A stretch of DNA of 64,000 nucleotides, from the NCBI RefSeq assembly GCF_000702945.1, contig NZ_JNLE01000003.1:3767501-3831500 (forward strand). The letters are read 5' to 3'. Origin of the DNA: Clostridium sp. KNHs205. GTDB taxonomy: Bacteria > Bacillota > Clostridia > Lachnospirales > Lachnospiraceae. Within the stretch, counting starts at the first letter, position 1. The number at the start of each line of letters is the position of its first letter. Both the position numbers and the translations under genes were made by a program. This document shows, piece after piece, positions 1-8,021 of the stretch. The notes beneath the pieces are model-generated. The model searched no databases and was not told where the DNA came from. It saw only the letters and a program-made list of their open reading frames with translations.

Positions 1-1
1 A

Positions 2-1222
2 GACAGTTTAATAATTAATAATGGAATACAAAATCCGAATAACCTGGTTGAGGGACAATGTATAGTTATTGTGTATCCCCAAGCTACCTATATGGTTCAA
101 GAGGGCGATACACTGGCTGGTATTGCTTTTGCAAATAATGTCACAATTATAGAATTATTAAGGAATAACCCCTTTATATCAGACAGAGAATTTTTATTTC
201 CAGGTGAATCTTTGGTTATTAGTTACGGCGAAAAGAAGGGAAAGATAACCACTAACGGTTATGCTAATCCATTTATAGATATAGCGGTATTAAGAAAAAC
301 CTTACCGTTTCTTACCTTTTTAACCATTTTCGGTTATAGACTGACGAGAAATGCTGATGTAATTGAACCCAATGATGAAGAGATATTACAACTTACAAAG
401 GTCTATAAGGTAGCTCCTTTGATGCTGATCTCTTCCTTATCTTTTGAAGGTGTTGGAAGTGATGAGGATGTTTATAATATTCTATTTAACGAGGATAATG
501 TTAAAAGATATGCAGAAAATATTTTAGCCGTACTAAAAAGAAAAGGCTTTTATGGTGTAAGCTTTATATTGTCATATATAATAGGTGATATTGTAGAAAT
601 CTATAACAGGTTTGCCAGGATAATGGCTGAACGGTTGAACAGTGAAGGGTATGCAGTTTTTATTTCCATTTCTCCGGTGGTTGATGTAGAAAATAACGAA
701 GTATCCTTTGAAAAAATTAATTATTCAGAGATTGCGAAAGAGGCAAATCAGATGGTTATTATGAACTATAATTGGGGGTATTATTTTGGCCCGCCTACAC
801 CGGTTTTATCTTTAAGTACTTTACAGCTGTTTATAGATTATTTAATAACCTTAATTCCCAGGGATAAGATGAATATCGGACTGCCGGTAATCGGTTATTC
901 ATGGCTGCTTCCCTATTTAATCGGTATAACCAGAGCAAATGCCATTACTTATGATGCTGCAATTGAGCTGGCTTTAACTACAGGTTCCAAAATTCAATTT
1001 GATGAAATATCTCAAAATCCTCATTTTGAATATTTTCTTGGTGTTGATATCCCCAGAAAGTATGTTGTATGGTTTGTTGATGCAAGAACTATTGACGCAC
1101 TGTTAGACCTTGTAATTGTGAATAATTTCCCAGGTATCTCAATCTGGAATATAATGACGTATTTTACGCAGCTGTGGTTGATTATTAATTCACAATATGA
1201 TATCGAAACAATAATCACATAA
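2..1222 (+). CDS. LysM / GH18-like spore cortex protein, 5' end outside window
   Basis: The reading frame is open from base 2, so the start lies upstream; the GTG near 71 is internal. The first visible residues (NPNNLVEGQ) are the end of one LysM repeat. A second LysM follows (TYMVQEGDTLAGIA, to about residue 70), then a glycoside hydrolase 18 barrel to the C-terminus. The layout matches YaaH/SleL spore proteins, which bind peptidoglycan through LysM and cleave cortex. The strand that should carry the GH18 acid motif (DGxxxDxE) reads YGVSFILS, so both acidic residues and the catalytic Glu are missing. I infer a binding or structural protein rather than an active glucosaminidase. No neighbour shares its operon in view. 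Family assignment is firm, function is not. Confidence 0.85.
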   Translation, partial: DSLIINNGIQNPNNLVEGQCIVIVYPQATYMVQEGDTLAGIAFANNVTIIELLRNNPFISDREFLFPGESLVISYGEKKGKITTNGYANPFIDIAVLRKTLPFLTFLTIFGYRLTRNADVIEPNDEEILQLTKVYKVAPLMLISSLSFEGVGSDEDVYNILFNEDNVKRYAENILAVLKRKGFYGVSFILSYIIGDIVEIYNRFARIMAERLNSEGYAVFISISPVVDVENNEVSFEKINYSEIAKEANQMVIMNYNWGYYFGPPTPVLSLSTLQLFIDYLITLIPRDKMNIGLPVIGYSWLLPYLIGITRANAITYDAAIELALTTGSKIQFDEISQNPHFEYFLGVDIPRKYVVWFVDARTIDALLDLVIVNNFPGISIWNIMTYFTQLWLIINSQYDIETIIT

Positions 1223-1308
1223 CCTATGTAAAAAACAGTGGTAATAAGCAGGACCTTGCTGCAGGCTGATTAAACTTAATAAAAGATAAACGACATAAGT
1301 TATTATTT

Positions 1309-1358
1309 GAACAGTTTCCAATTATCTCGTTTCTTCTGAGAAGCAGGAAACTGTTCTT
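1309..1358. terminator. possible bidirectional terminator
   Basis: An 11-bp inverted repeat (GAACAGTTTCC / GGAAACTGTTC) with a 26-base loop lies between the converging LysM/GH18 and MFS genes. The following T-run is poor, so termination is plausible but not certain. Confidence 0.4.
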
Positions 1359-1431
1359 ATTTAAATTAGGATTGTTAACCAATACAATATTCCTAATAGA
1401 ATAGGTTTGTTCTGACGAATTATCAAACACT

Positions 1432-2652
1432 TTATTTTATTTCCTTATACAAAACCGGGATTGCAGCTGCTATTAAGATCATACCCATAAAGGCAGGGGA
1501 AGCATGTCCAAATGTTACATAGATCTTCCCTCCGACCAGTGGACCTATTATTCTTGCCAAAGCCTGAATGGATTGGCTTCCGCCCTGTACTCTTCCTTGT
1601 TCATTGGAATTGACAGACTTAGAAAGCATCCCATTAAAGGAAGGTCCGAAGATTGAATCACCAAATCCAAATATAAACATTCCCGCAATAATAAAAGGAA
1701 AGAATGAAAACAATGCTGACGCTGCAATAAGTCCATAACCGACTATTTCTGAACACATACCAAGGATTGCTATCTGCGCATCACTAAGCTTTATTAAAAG
1801 TTTTGGCATAATAAAGCCTTGTGAAATAATGTCTTGTATGCCCATAATTGAAAACATAAGTCCGATTATCACAGGTGCCCAATTGAACGTATCAATTGTA
1901 AATTGTGAAAATACTGCCTGTAAGGAGCCATTGGGCAACCATATTAAAAATGCTGATATCAGGAGCCTTTTTAAACCTTTGATAGAAAGTATGCTTACCA
2001 GCTGTGTGAAAGGGTTCAGTCTTACTAAGGTTATCTTTTTCAGTCTGTTATCCTTTTGGAGGCTTTCCGGCATAAAGAAGAAACCATAAAGAAGATTTAA
2101 TAAAGTAATACCAGCACCAAAATACATAGGTACCGAATAGCCAAACCTGGCAAGCAGCCCTCCAAAGGTTGGTCCAATGGCAGCCCCTACACCTGCAGCT
2201 GCACTAATCCAACCAAAGTATTTTGTTCTCTGTTCTCTGGGTGTGATGTCCGCAAAATATGCGAAGATAGTACTAATACTGCCACCTGTTATTCCTTCTA
2301 TAATACGCCCGGCAAATAGTACCCATAATGCCCCTCCTATGCCAAAAACTAAGTATCCCGCAGCAGAACCCAATAGACATATTAAGAGTAACGGACGACG
2401 GCCAAACCTGTCGCTTAATGCTCCTAGCCCCGGAGCGGCAAAGAATACACATACAGCGTAAATAGCAGTCAGAAGTGTAACAACAATCGCTTGATTCTCT
2501 GGATTCTTTATATATGGCTCTACTAAGAATGGGACGACTGGTGTTATGATACTGAAGCCTATTCCGCAAAGGAATACAGACATAAGTCCAAATATAAATG
2601 CCTTCTTATCAATGGTTTGATTTGTGTTCTTTTGTGATTTGATTGAGAACAT
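1432..2652 (-). CDS. MFS multidrug/tetracycline-type efflux transporter
   Basis: 406 residues and about twelve hydrophobic segments, the usual size for a 12-TM drug:H+ antiporter. Motif A (GALSDRFGRRPLL) sits in the loop after TM2, and a motif C-like GVGAAIGPTFGG lies near TM5, which places it with TetA/Bmr-like exporters of the plasma membrane. The start has a strong GGGGGA site. It lies downstream of a MarR regulator on the same strand, but a terminator and its own promoter separate them, so the regulator probably acts on this promoter. The substrate cannot be told from sequence. Confidence 0.85.
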   Translation of the reverse strand: MFSIKSQKNTNQTIDKKAFIFGLMSVFLCGIGFSIITPVVPFLVEPYIKNPENQAIVVTLLTAIYAVCVFFAAPGLGALSDRFGRRPLLLICLLGSAAGYLVFGIGGALWVLFAGRIIEGITGGSISTIFAYFADITPREQRTKYFGWISAAAGVGAAIGPTFGGLLARFGYSVPMYFGAGITLLNLLYGFFFMPESLQKDNRLKKITLVRLNPFTQLVSILSIKGLKRLLISAFLIWLPNGSLQAVFSQFTIDTFNWAPVIIGLMFSIMGIQDIISQGFIMPKLLIKLSDAQIAILGMCSEIVGYGLIAASALFSFFPFIIAGMFIFGFGDSIFGPSFNGMLSKSVNSNEQGRVQGGSQSIQALARIIGPLVGGKIYVTFGHASPAFMGMILIAAAIPVLYKEIK

Positions 2653-2718
2653 TATAATTCCCCCTTTTATAGAATAAAATTTTATCTGACAGAAACAAAA
2701 TTAACTCTTCTGTATTTT

Positions 2719-2773
2719 GTTTCCTCGGAAACATTTATAATCCTAGCATATTTTTGTTTCCTTGTCAACAAAA
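2719..2773 (-). promoter_or_regulatory. MFS promoter with candidate MarR operators
   Basis: On the minus strand a -35 TTGACA (2763-2768) and -10 TAGGAT (2740-2745) are 17 bp apart. The motif AGGAAACAAAA occurs twice, once in the spacer (about 2752-2762) and once just after the -10 (about 2715-2725). The second copy lies in the dyad GTTTCC-N2-GGAAAC (2719-2732). This is a natural place for a MarR repressor, here the product of the preceding gene (inference). Confidence 0.6.
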
Positions 2774-2781
2774 TTCAAGTA

Positions 2782-2820
2782 ATAAAAAAGCAGCCTCTCT
2801 TCATAGAATATGGCTGCCTG
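2782..2820 (-). terminator. terminator of the marR gene
   Basis: GCAGCC (2790-2795) pairs with GGCTGC (2812-2817). On the minus strand the stem is followed by a run of T. It lies 15 bases beyond the marR stop and isolates marR from the MFS gene. Confidence 0.7.
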
Positions 2821-2834
2821 TTAACGCAAATATA

Positions 2835-3317
2835 TTAATTAAATTTCTCTTCTTTGATATCGATACCCTGTTTCTTTATTTCTTCATCTAAGTGCCTGCT
2901 ATACTTATCTATAAAGTTAAGCATAATGTCATATTGCTCCTGGCTAATCTGCTCAAAGACGGCTTTGTCCCGCTCTCTAAACTCCTGGTGCAAATCTTCG
3001 TGGATTTTATAAACTTCCTTCCCTTGCTCCGAAAGACAGAAATAAATTTCTTTTTTGTTCTCAGGCTTCTGATAACTTTCAATTATCCCCTTACTCATGA
3101 GCCTTTTCATTATTTTACTTATGGCACTTCTGGTCATATAAAGGGATTCTGCAAGTTTTGTAACGTTGGAATCATTATTTTTTCCAATGTATTCAATGCA
3201 ATGTACTTCGGAAGATTTGTAATCCTTAAGACTATCTTCCATCTTATACTTGTTAAGCCAAACCATCTTGTTATATATGTCCCTGAAACCTATTAAGACT
3301 TGATCTTCTTTGTTCAT
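2835..3317 (-). CDS. MarR-family transcriptional regulator
   Basis: 160 residues. The central winged helix-turn-helix (about residues 45-110: NVTKLAESLYMTRSAISKIMK followed by a wing at LMSKGIIESYQ) and the flanking dimer helices are typical of MarR. Such proteins repress efflux or stress genes and release DNA when they bind a phenolic ligand or are oxidised. It is encoded just upstream of an MFS exporter whose promoter carries repeated AGGAAACAAAA elements, so it is the likely repressor of that gene. A GGAGGACAGGTT site supports the ATG at 3317. Confidence 0.85.
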   Translation of the reverse strand: MNKEDQVLIGFRDIYNKMVWLNKYKMEDSLKDYKSSEVHCIEYIGKNNDSNVTKLAESLYMTRSAISKIMKRLMSKGIIESYQKPENKKEIYFCLSEQGKEVYKIHEDLHQEFRERDKAVFEQISQEQYDIMLNFIDKYSRHLDEEIKKQGIDIKEEKFN

Positions 3318-3401
3318 AACCTGTCCTCCACCCTCTGGTAGTAATAATATTATAATAAACTTCTGCTTCTAATTCAATAAAATTACGATAATTTCCTGCA
3401 G

Positions 3402-3716
3402 CTACTTGATAACCATAACCCATTTATTATCCTCTTTGAAGTATATTAATTTCACGTACATAATAATATCCTGATTAATTATTGTACAGTCGTATTCTAA
3501 AGAAGACAGTCCAGAATAGTTCTTACTTTCCATATAATTGACCCTAATATTTCTGATACTTTGTATTTCACCATTCTCATCCATGTATTTTATCAGGAAA
3601 GGGGTCGTCATTCCTTTACTCGTGAACCAGCAGGCACAGGCAATTTCTATTCTGGTTCCTTTAATATTCCCTTCATCCGGAGCGTTATTATTTATACCTA
3701 TACCAAAACAAGACAT
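3402..3716 (-). CDS. small hypothetical protein downstream of dinB
   Basis: 104 residues, no family recognised. It has no signal peptide or membrane segment. The sequence is mixed alpha/beta with Cys at 3, 27 and 29 near the N-terminal half (ACACW). It starts 13 bases after the dinB stop with a GGAG site, so the two genes are probably co-transcribed and this one would also be damage-inducible. Function unknown. Confidence 0.6.
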   Translation of the reverse strand: MSCFGIGINNNAPDEGNIKGTRIEIACACWFTSKGMTTPFLIKYMDENGEIQSIRNIRVNYMESKNYSGLSSLEYDCTIINQDIIMYVKLIYFKEDNKWVMVIK

Positions 3717-3729
3717 TTAGCTCAACTCC

Positions 3730-4998
3730 TTAATTATTGCTGATTTTCAATTTACTATAGTCCACAGTTCTTTTCTCTCTGGTTATTCCGCCAGACATGT
3801 GATCAATGGGACTTTGAATGAATACGGCTCTTTGCACAGTATCTATCCCATATCTGTTCCTCAGAGTATCAACCATTAAATCTGCATACTCAAGCTTCTC
3901 ATAATCTTCCGTATCAAAAATACATAATTGCCTGCCGGTGTCATAATCTTTGATTCTTGAAGTATGAATACCAAGATGTCTTATGGGAGTACCATCCCAT
4001 AGCTCATCAAAAAGCATACAAGCAATTTTGTGAATTTCTTTGGTTATATTTGTTGCAGTCATCAGAACAGTTTGATGAGAAGCGTAATTAAAGTTGTAAT
4101 CTTTAATGCCAACTGAGATAACTTCTGCTTTCACATTATCTTTCCTTAATCTGGCGGATACAGTTTCAGCTAAGGCTAGGAGAACCATCCTGGCATCTTC
4201 TGCTTTTGTAACATCATGTGGTATCGTTGTACTATTTCCATAGCCTTTATTTGCCGGCGGAGTGGATTGAACCCCTGACAGATCTATACCATTTGCAAAA
4301 GCCCAGATAACTTCGCCGTGTTTATTCATATGACTCCTCAATATGCCGGGATCTGTATTTGCTAATTCTCCTATAGTCTTAATGCCAAGATTAAATAATT
4401 TCCTGCTGGTTGCCCTTCCTACAAAGAAAAGCTCTGATACCGGCAGAGGCCACATTTTATCTTTGATTTCCTCAGGAAAAAGAGTATGAACTTTATCCGG
4501 CTTCTTGAAATCTGATGCCATTTTAGCCAGTATCTTATTGTTTGAAATACCGATGTTAACGGTAAAGCCAAGTTCCCTTCTGATTTGATCCTTAATATAG
4601 CTAGCAATTTCAAGGGGAGCTCCCCATAATCCCATAGTACCGGTCATATCTACAAAAGCTTCATCAATTGAATATTGCTCAACATCAGGTGAATACCTGC
4701 GTAGTATCTTAATAAAGGCAGCTGATGAACTTTCGTACAGATTATAGTTGGGCGGAACCAGGATAAGTTTAGGACATTTCTGTAAAGCTTCCAAGACGCT
4801 CTCTCCAGTTTTTATACCATAACCTTTGGCAGAAATTGATTTTGCCAGTATAATGCCATGTCTCTTACTAACGTCTCCACCTACAGCAGATATCTGTTCT
4901 CTTAGATCTTCCCTGCTCCCTAAGCGATTAATACGATACACAGCTTCCCAGCTTAAAAATGCTGAATTAACATCTATATGAAATATTATTTTTTCCAT
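3730..4998 (-). CDS. dinB: Y-family DNA polymerase (DinB/Pol IV type)
   Basis: 422 residues from the ATG at 4998, chosen because GGAGGTGC lies just upstream; a longer frame to 5079 would run through the promoter. The palm carries HIDVNSAFLSWEA (first metal-binding Asp) and QYSIDEAFVDMTG (catalytic Asp-Glu), followed by the helix-hairpin-helix thumb (ELFFVGRATSRKLFNLGIKTIGEL) and the little-finger domain. These enzymes copy damaged templates with low fidelity. It belongs to the Firmicute branch with the NSAFLSWEA signature rather than the canonical DMDAFFASVE branch. Two LexA-type boxes overlap its promoter, so SOS control is likely. Confidence 0.88.
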   Translation of the reverse strand: MEKIIFHIDVNSAFLSWEAVYRINRLGSREDLREQISAVGGDVSKRHGIILAKSISAKGYGIKTGESVLEALQKCPKLILVPPNYNLYESSSAAFIKILRRYSPDVEQYSIDEAFVDMTGTMGLWGAPLEIASYIKDQIRRELGFTVNIGISNNKILAKMASDFKKPDKVHTLFPEEIKDKMWPLPVSELFFVGRATSRKLFNLGIKTIGELANTDPGILRSHMNKHGEVIWAFANGIDLSGVQSTPPANKGYGNSTTIPHDVTKAEDARMVLLALAETVSARLRKDNVKAEVISVGIKDYNFNYASHQTVLMTATNITKEIHKIACMLFDELWDGTPIRHLGIHTSRIKDYDTGRQLCIFDTEDYEKLEYADLMVDTLRNRYGIDTVQRAVFIQSPIDHMSGGITREKRTVDYSKLKISNN

Positions 4999-5012
4999 TT
5001 GCACCTCCAGAA

Positions 5013-5060
5013 AGAACATACGTTTGGATATACTATAACAAACAAGTGTTCTTATGTAAA
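5013..5060 (-). promoter_or_regulatory. SOS-type dinB promoter with two LexA boxes
   Basis: Minus-strand -35 TTTACA (5055-5060) and -10 TATAGT (5032-5037), spacer 17. One LexA-like box, GAACACTTGTTT (5040-5051), fills the spacer. A second, AAACGTATGTTC (5014-5025; GAACATACGTTT on the plus strand), sits at the start site. Both fit the Bacillus/Clostridium GAAC-N4-GTTC pattern with one mismatch. Confidence 0.75.
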
Positions 5061-5105
5061 GCGGTAATATATGTAACAAATACAGGAATCATGCCTGTTA
5101 CAGCA

Positions 5106-5157
5106 AATATAGGAGCCATGTCTCTCAGAAAATGAAAGCATCGCTCCTATATTTTAT
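5106..5157 (-). terminator. terminator after alpha/beta hydrolase gene
   Basis: Perfect 11-bp inverted repeat AATATAGGAGC / GCTCCTATATT, 26-base loop. It could stop transcription from the hydrolase gene at 5307 before it reaches dinB. The T-run is weak on the minus strand. Confidence 0.5.
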
Positions 5158-5306
5158 ATAAACTCACGTAGATTTATTAAATTTTATAAGACTTAACACT
5201 AATAAGCAGTATATAAGGAAATTAATCCTTCGTAATATTGGGAATATGTGAGATTGCTTAAGAGAAGTTATAATTACACATCTTTAACACTATATCATAT
5301 CATCAG

Positions 5307-6050
5307 CTAATCAAAGAAGGATTTAAGTATTTCCACATATTTATCCGGATACACCAGGCTGAGTTCACCATGCTTCATTGCAGGAGCTATATAAAGTTCA
5401 CTATTTCTAATCACTTCCTGTAATCGTCTGGCAGATTTTTTCATAATACCAATCTCGCCTTCGCCAACGATTATAAGAACCTTTGATGATGTATTTGAAA
5501 TACTGTTTTTTAAATGAAAATTACCGTTGCTTAAGGTAATATTAATCAGGGATTGCTTCGTAATCTTTAAACTGTCCTGATAATACCGTTCGAACATATC
5601 GTCAGGGACACAGAGAGATTTTGCCTGCATTTTAGAAAACCATTTTTTCTTAACTAATCCATAAAAAAGCTTATACGTTGGGATTGTCAAAGCCGCTGTT
5701 GCTTTAATCGGATAGACCAGCGCACTTTCAATAATCGCATATTCTGCTATTTCAGTACGCTGTGAAAGAACCTCTGTAACAATCTGGGCTCCGATGGACA
5801 GCCCGCCTATGGCAAATACCTTTCCATTAAAGTTTCTATCAATATAGCTTATGAGCTTTTCTGCAGAGTCCTGGATGCTGACAAATTCTTCAGTACCATT
5901 CTCACCATGACCTTCAATAATAGGGGTAACGACATGAAAATTTGATTGCAGTTTGTTGATTACGGATTGTAAAGACCAATACGATAATCCGCCTCCATGT
6001 AATAATATAATTGTTGGTAGATGCTTATCTGATGTTTCCTTAAATAACAT
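5307..6050 (-). CDS. alpha/beta hydrolase
   Basis: 247 residues from the ATG at 6050, which has AGGAGG upstream; the frame extends to 6095 without a ribosome site. It has the alpha/beta hydrolase marks: LLHGGG oxyanion loop near residue 20, GGLSIGAQ nucleophile elbow (Ser near 85), and a late MKHGE that supplies the catalytic His. The cap region is helical and basic. The protein is cytoplasmic with no signal peptide. The substrate is unknown; the family includes esterases, lipases and small-molecule hydrolases. Monocistronic between terminators. Confidence 0.8.
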   Translation of the reverse strand: MLFKETSDKHLPTIILLHGGGLSYWSLQSVINKLQSNFHVVTPIIEGHGENGTEEFVSIQDSAEKLISYIDRNFNGKVFAIGGLSIGAQIVTEVLSQRTEIAEYAIIESALVYPIKATAALTIPTYKLFYGLVKKKWFSKMQAKSLCVPDDMFERYYQDSLKITKQSLINITLSNGNFHLKNSISNTSSKVLIIVGEGEIGIMKKSARRLQEVIRNSELYIAPAMKHGELSLVYPDKYVEILKSFFD

Positions 6051-6195
6051 TATGCCTCCTTGACCCTGTGATACTTTATGGTTTAAATATACCATTTTAC
6101 GGCTGAGGTATCAAACTAAATTTGATGATTCACAGCTTCTCCAATTTTCTGACAGCAATAAAGCTAAATGATACTCTTTTTGTTATATTATAAAA

Positions 6196-6240
6196 GCCAA
6201 AATCCCTTAACTTTAATACACTAAGGGATTTTGGCGGTTT
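6196..6240 (-). terminator. strong terminator after transglutaminase-like gene
   Basis: 14-bp perfect stem GCCAAAATCCCTTA / TAAGGGATTTTGGC with a 12-base loop, with T-rich tails on both strands. It sits just beyond the stop at 6255. Confidence 0.75.
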
Positions 6241-6254
6241 TATACTTTTGCAGT

Positions 6255-7091
6255 TTAATTTGCCAGCTTATAACTTTCCTTGGCTATAGGATATTTTTTT
6301 ATAAAGGCACTTGTACGGTATTTTGCATCTCTTTTGTGATTCTTGAAATCGCTGTCATTCTTCAGAAAATAATCATAGGTTAATATCTGTTCACCAGTAT
6401 CTGTTATAGGATCGTCCCAGGTCAGGTCCAGGTTATACCATTTGTTATTGATTTTAACTATGTTCCAGGAATGAGAGCCGCCATTGGCCAAGCCGGTTAT
6501 AACCCTGCTCTCAATACCGGCAACTGTTAATAAACGATAAGCTGCCAGAGAATAACCATCACATACTGCTGTTTTTTCGATTAAGGTATTGTAAGCGGTA
6601 TGATTTTCCAGGGATTGATCATATACCGTCTTTTTTATAATGTAATCGTGTATTCTTTTAACCTTTGTATAATCACTTTTATCAGTGAGTTTCAAAGCCT
6701 TAATAACCCGTTTTATCTCTGTATCCAGTTCTTTCTCCTGCTTTAAGGTGGTCCTGTAGGTGGCACTGAAGTCCAATACGGCAGTCTTACCATTGGTGTA
6801 CCACTGCCAATGCGAAGACCATTGACTTACTGAAAATCTAAGGTAATCGCCATCTTTGGAGGTGCTTTTATAATCTAATGCAGCTGCTTTATCCAGCAGA
6901 TCTGTATTTTTACCGATTTTATTCATTACCTCAATATTCATCTCAATAGTAAACTGCTCTTTATGAGCCAGCAGATTCTTTCTGATAATACGGTAAACTT
7001 CATCTTGGGAAGTATAGGTCTGGGCATCAGCAGTTATTGGGGGTAGCATCATAAGAATGCAAACGATTACCAGTAACATTTTCTTTAACAT
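6255..7091 (-). CDS. secreted transglutaminase-like domain protein
   Basis: 278 residues. Residues 1-23 form a cleavable signal peptide ending near ADAQ. The C-terminal half is a transglutaminase-core domain: catalytic Cys in TAVCDGYSLAAYRLL, His in GSHSWNIV and Asp in YNLDLTWDDP, all in the usual order. Bacterial exported members act as cysteine peptidases or crosslinking enzymes at the cell surface. The N-terminal 110 residues match no domain I know. It stands alone with a GGGAGG site and a strong terminator. Confidence 0.82.
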   Translation of the reverse strand: MLKKMLLVIVCILMMLPPITADAQTYTSQDEVYRIIRKNLLAHKEQFTIEMNIEVMNKIGKNTDLLDKAAALDYKSTSKDGDYLRFSVSQWSSHWQWYTNGKTAVLDFSATYRTTLKQEKELDTEIKRVIKALKLTDKSDYTKVKRIHDYIIKKTVYDQSLENHTAYNTLIEKTAVCDGYSLAAYRLLTVAGIESRVITGLANGGSHSWNIVKINNKWYNLDLTWDDPITDTGEQILTYDYFLKNDSDFKNHKRDAKYRTSAFIKKYPIAKESYKLAN

Positions 7092-7428
7092 AATTACCTC
7101 CCTTGCAAGGTGCTTTTCTCAGTTGCAGCTTAATGTATTCATAAATATTCTCTGACCAGAGCTTACACTATATTGTAAAGTACCTTTTAAACTGTCCTTT
7201 ATAGTATCATATCTGCTGGTGAATTGATTTTCTCTATGAACATTTTATGCTTCACCTTATATTTCGTAATTTTATTGCTTTTTCATAACCGTAATTTTGA
7301 AAGTAATATAATTTCCATACTATTTAATCTGCTGCTATTGCTGTAAGATTTAAAATCCTCCTTATTAATTACTAATTTTCTTGAAAAATCACACATAATA
7401 AAGTATGATAAATTTATCGCATAACCTC

Positions 7429-7444
7429 AACCTAACTCCAGGTT
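7429..7444. promoter_or_regulatory. MerR-type dyad upstream of the merR gene
   Basis: AACCT-N6-AGGTT, a dyad resembling the operator at the cupin promoter (ACCTAACTTTAGGT at 9795). It lies 88 bases before the merR start, so autoregulation is plausible. I could not fit a clean 19-bp-spacer promoter around this copy. Confidence 0.45.
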
Positions 7445-7531
7445 AATAAAAAATACAAATTTCTTCGTATTTTTTAGGCAATATTTTTTGGGGTAATATT
7501 GTAATATTTTATTTATTAAGGAGGATTAACA

Positions 7532-7981
7532 ATGGCTTACTCTATTGGCGATGTGGCTGAAATGCTAAATATATCCATATCCACTTTGCGTTATTATGAT
7601 AAAGAAGGACTGCTCCCTCTTGTAAACAGAACTTCCGGAAATATCCGTGTTTTTGATGACACAGATATCGAATGCCTTAAAATGATTGAATGTTTAAAAA
7701 CAACCGGTATGCAACTAAAGGATATTAAACAGTTTTTCGAATGGTGCGAAGAAGGCGACGCTACGATTAGCATGCGATATAACCTTTTCCTTGAGCAGAA
7801 GGAAAAAACAGAGCAGCAAATCGCGCTGCTACAGGCTGCCCTGGACCGTGTGAATTACAAATGTGAGTATTACAGACTTGCTAAAGAAAGAGGCACCACG
7901 AATGATCCGGGACTAAAGGAAGAACTGGCAATGAAATTTCTGGAGCAAAATAGTAATCATAATAAGCAGATAACTACTTAA
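7532..7981 (+). CDS. MerR-family regulator, AdhR/NmlR-like
   Basis: 149 residues. N-terminal MerR helix-turn-helix (YSIGDVAEMLNISISTLRYY, wing RTSGNIRVF), then a long dimerisation helix. Cys54, in MIECLKTTGM, is where AdhR and NmlR keep the Cys that senses aldehydes or carbonyl stress; a further Cys is at 48. The gene faces an iron alcohol dehydrogenase and a cupin gene, the same kind of targets that AdhR controls in Bacillus. Two matching dyads (7429 and 9795) support local control. Strong AAGGAGG site. Confidence 0.85.
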   Translation: MAYSIGDVAEMLNISISTLRYYDKEGLLPLVNRTSGNIRVFDDTDIECLKMIECLKTTGMQLKDIKQFFEWCEEGDATISMRYNLFLEQKEKTEQQIALLQAALDRVNYKCEYYRLAKERGTTNDPGLKEELAMKFLEQNSNHNKQITT

Positions 7982-8021
7982 GCTTATGTTTAAGTAGTTA
8001 TCCAATGGTATGAAATAGCTG

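Noticed and set aside
1224..1430. 68-codon minus-strand ORF
   Set aside because: Covers a hairpin between converging genes; no ribosome site or homology.
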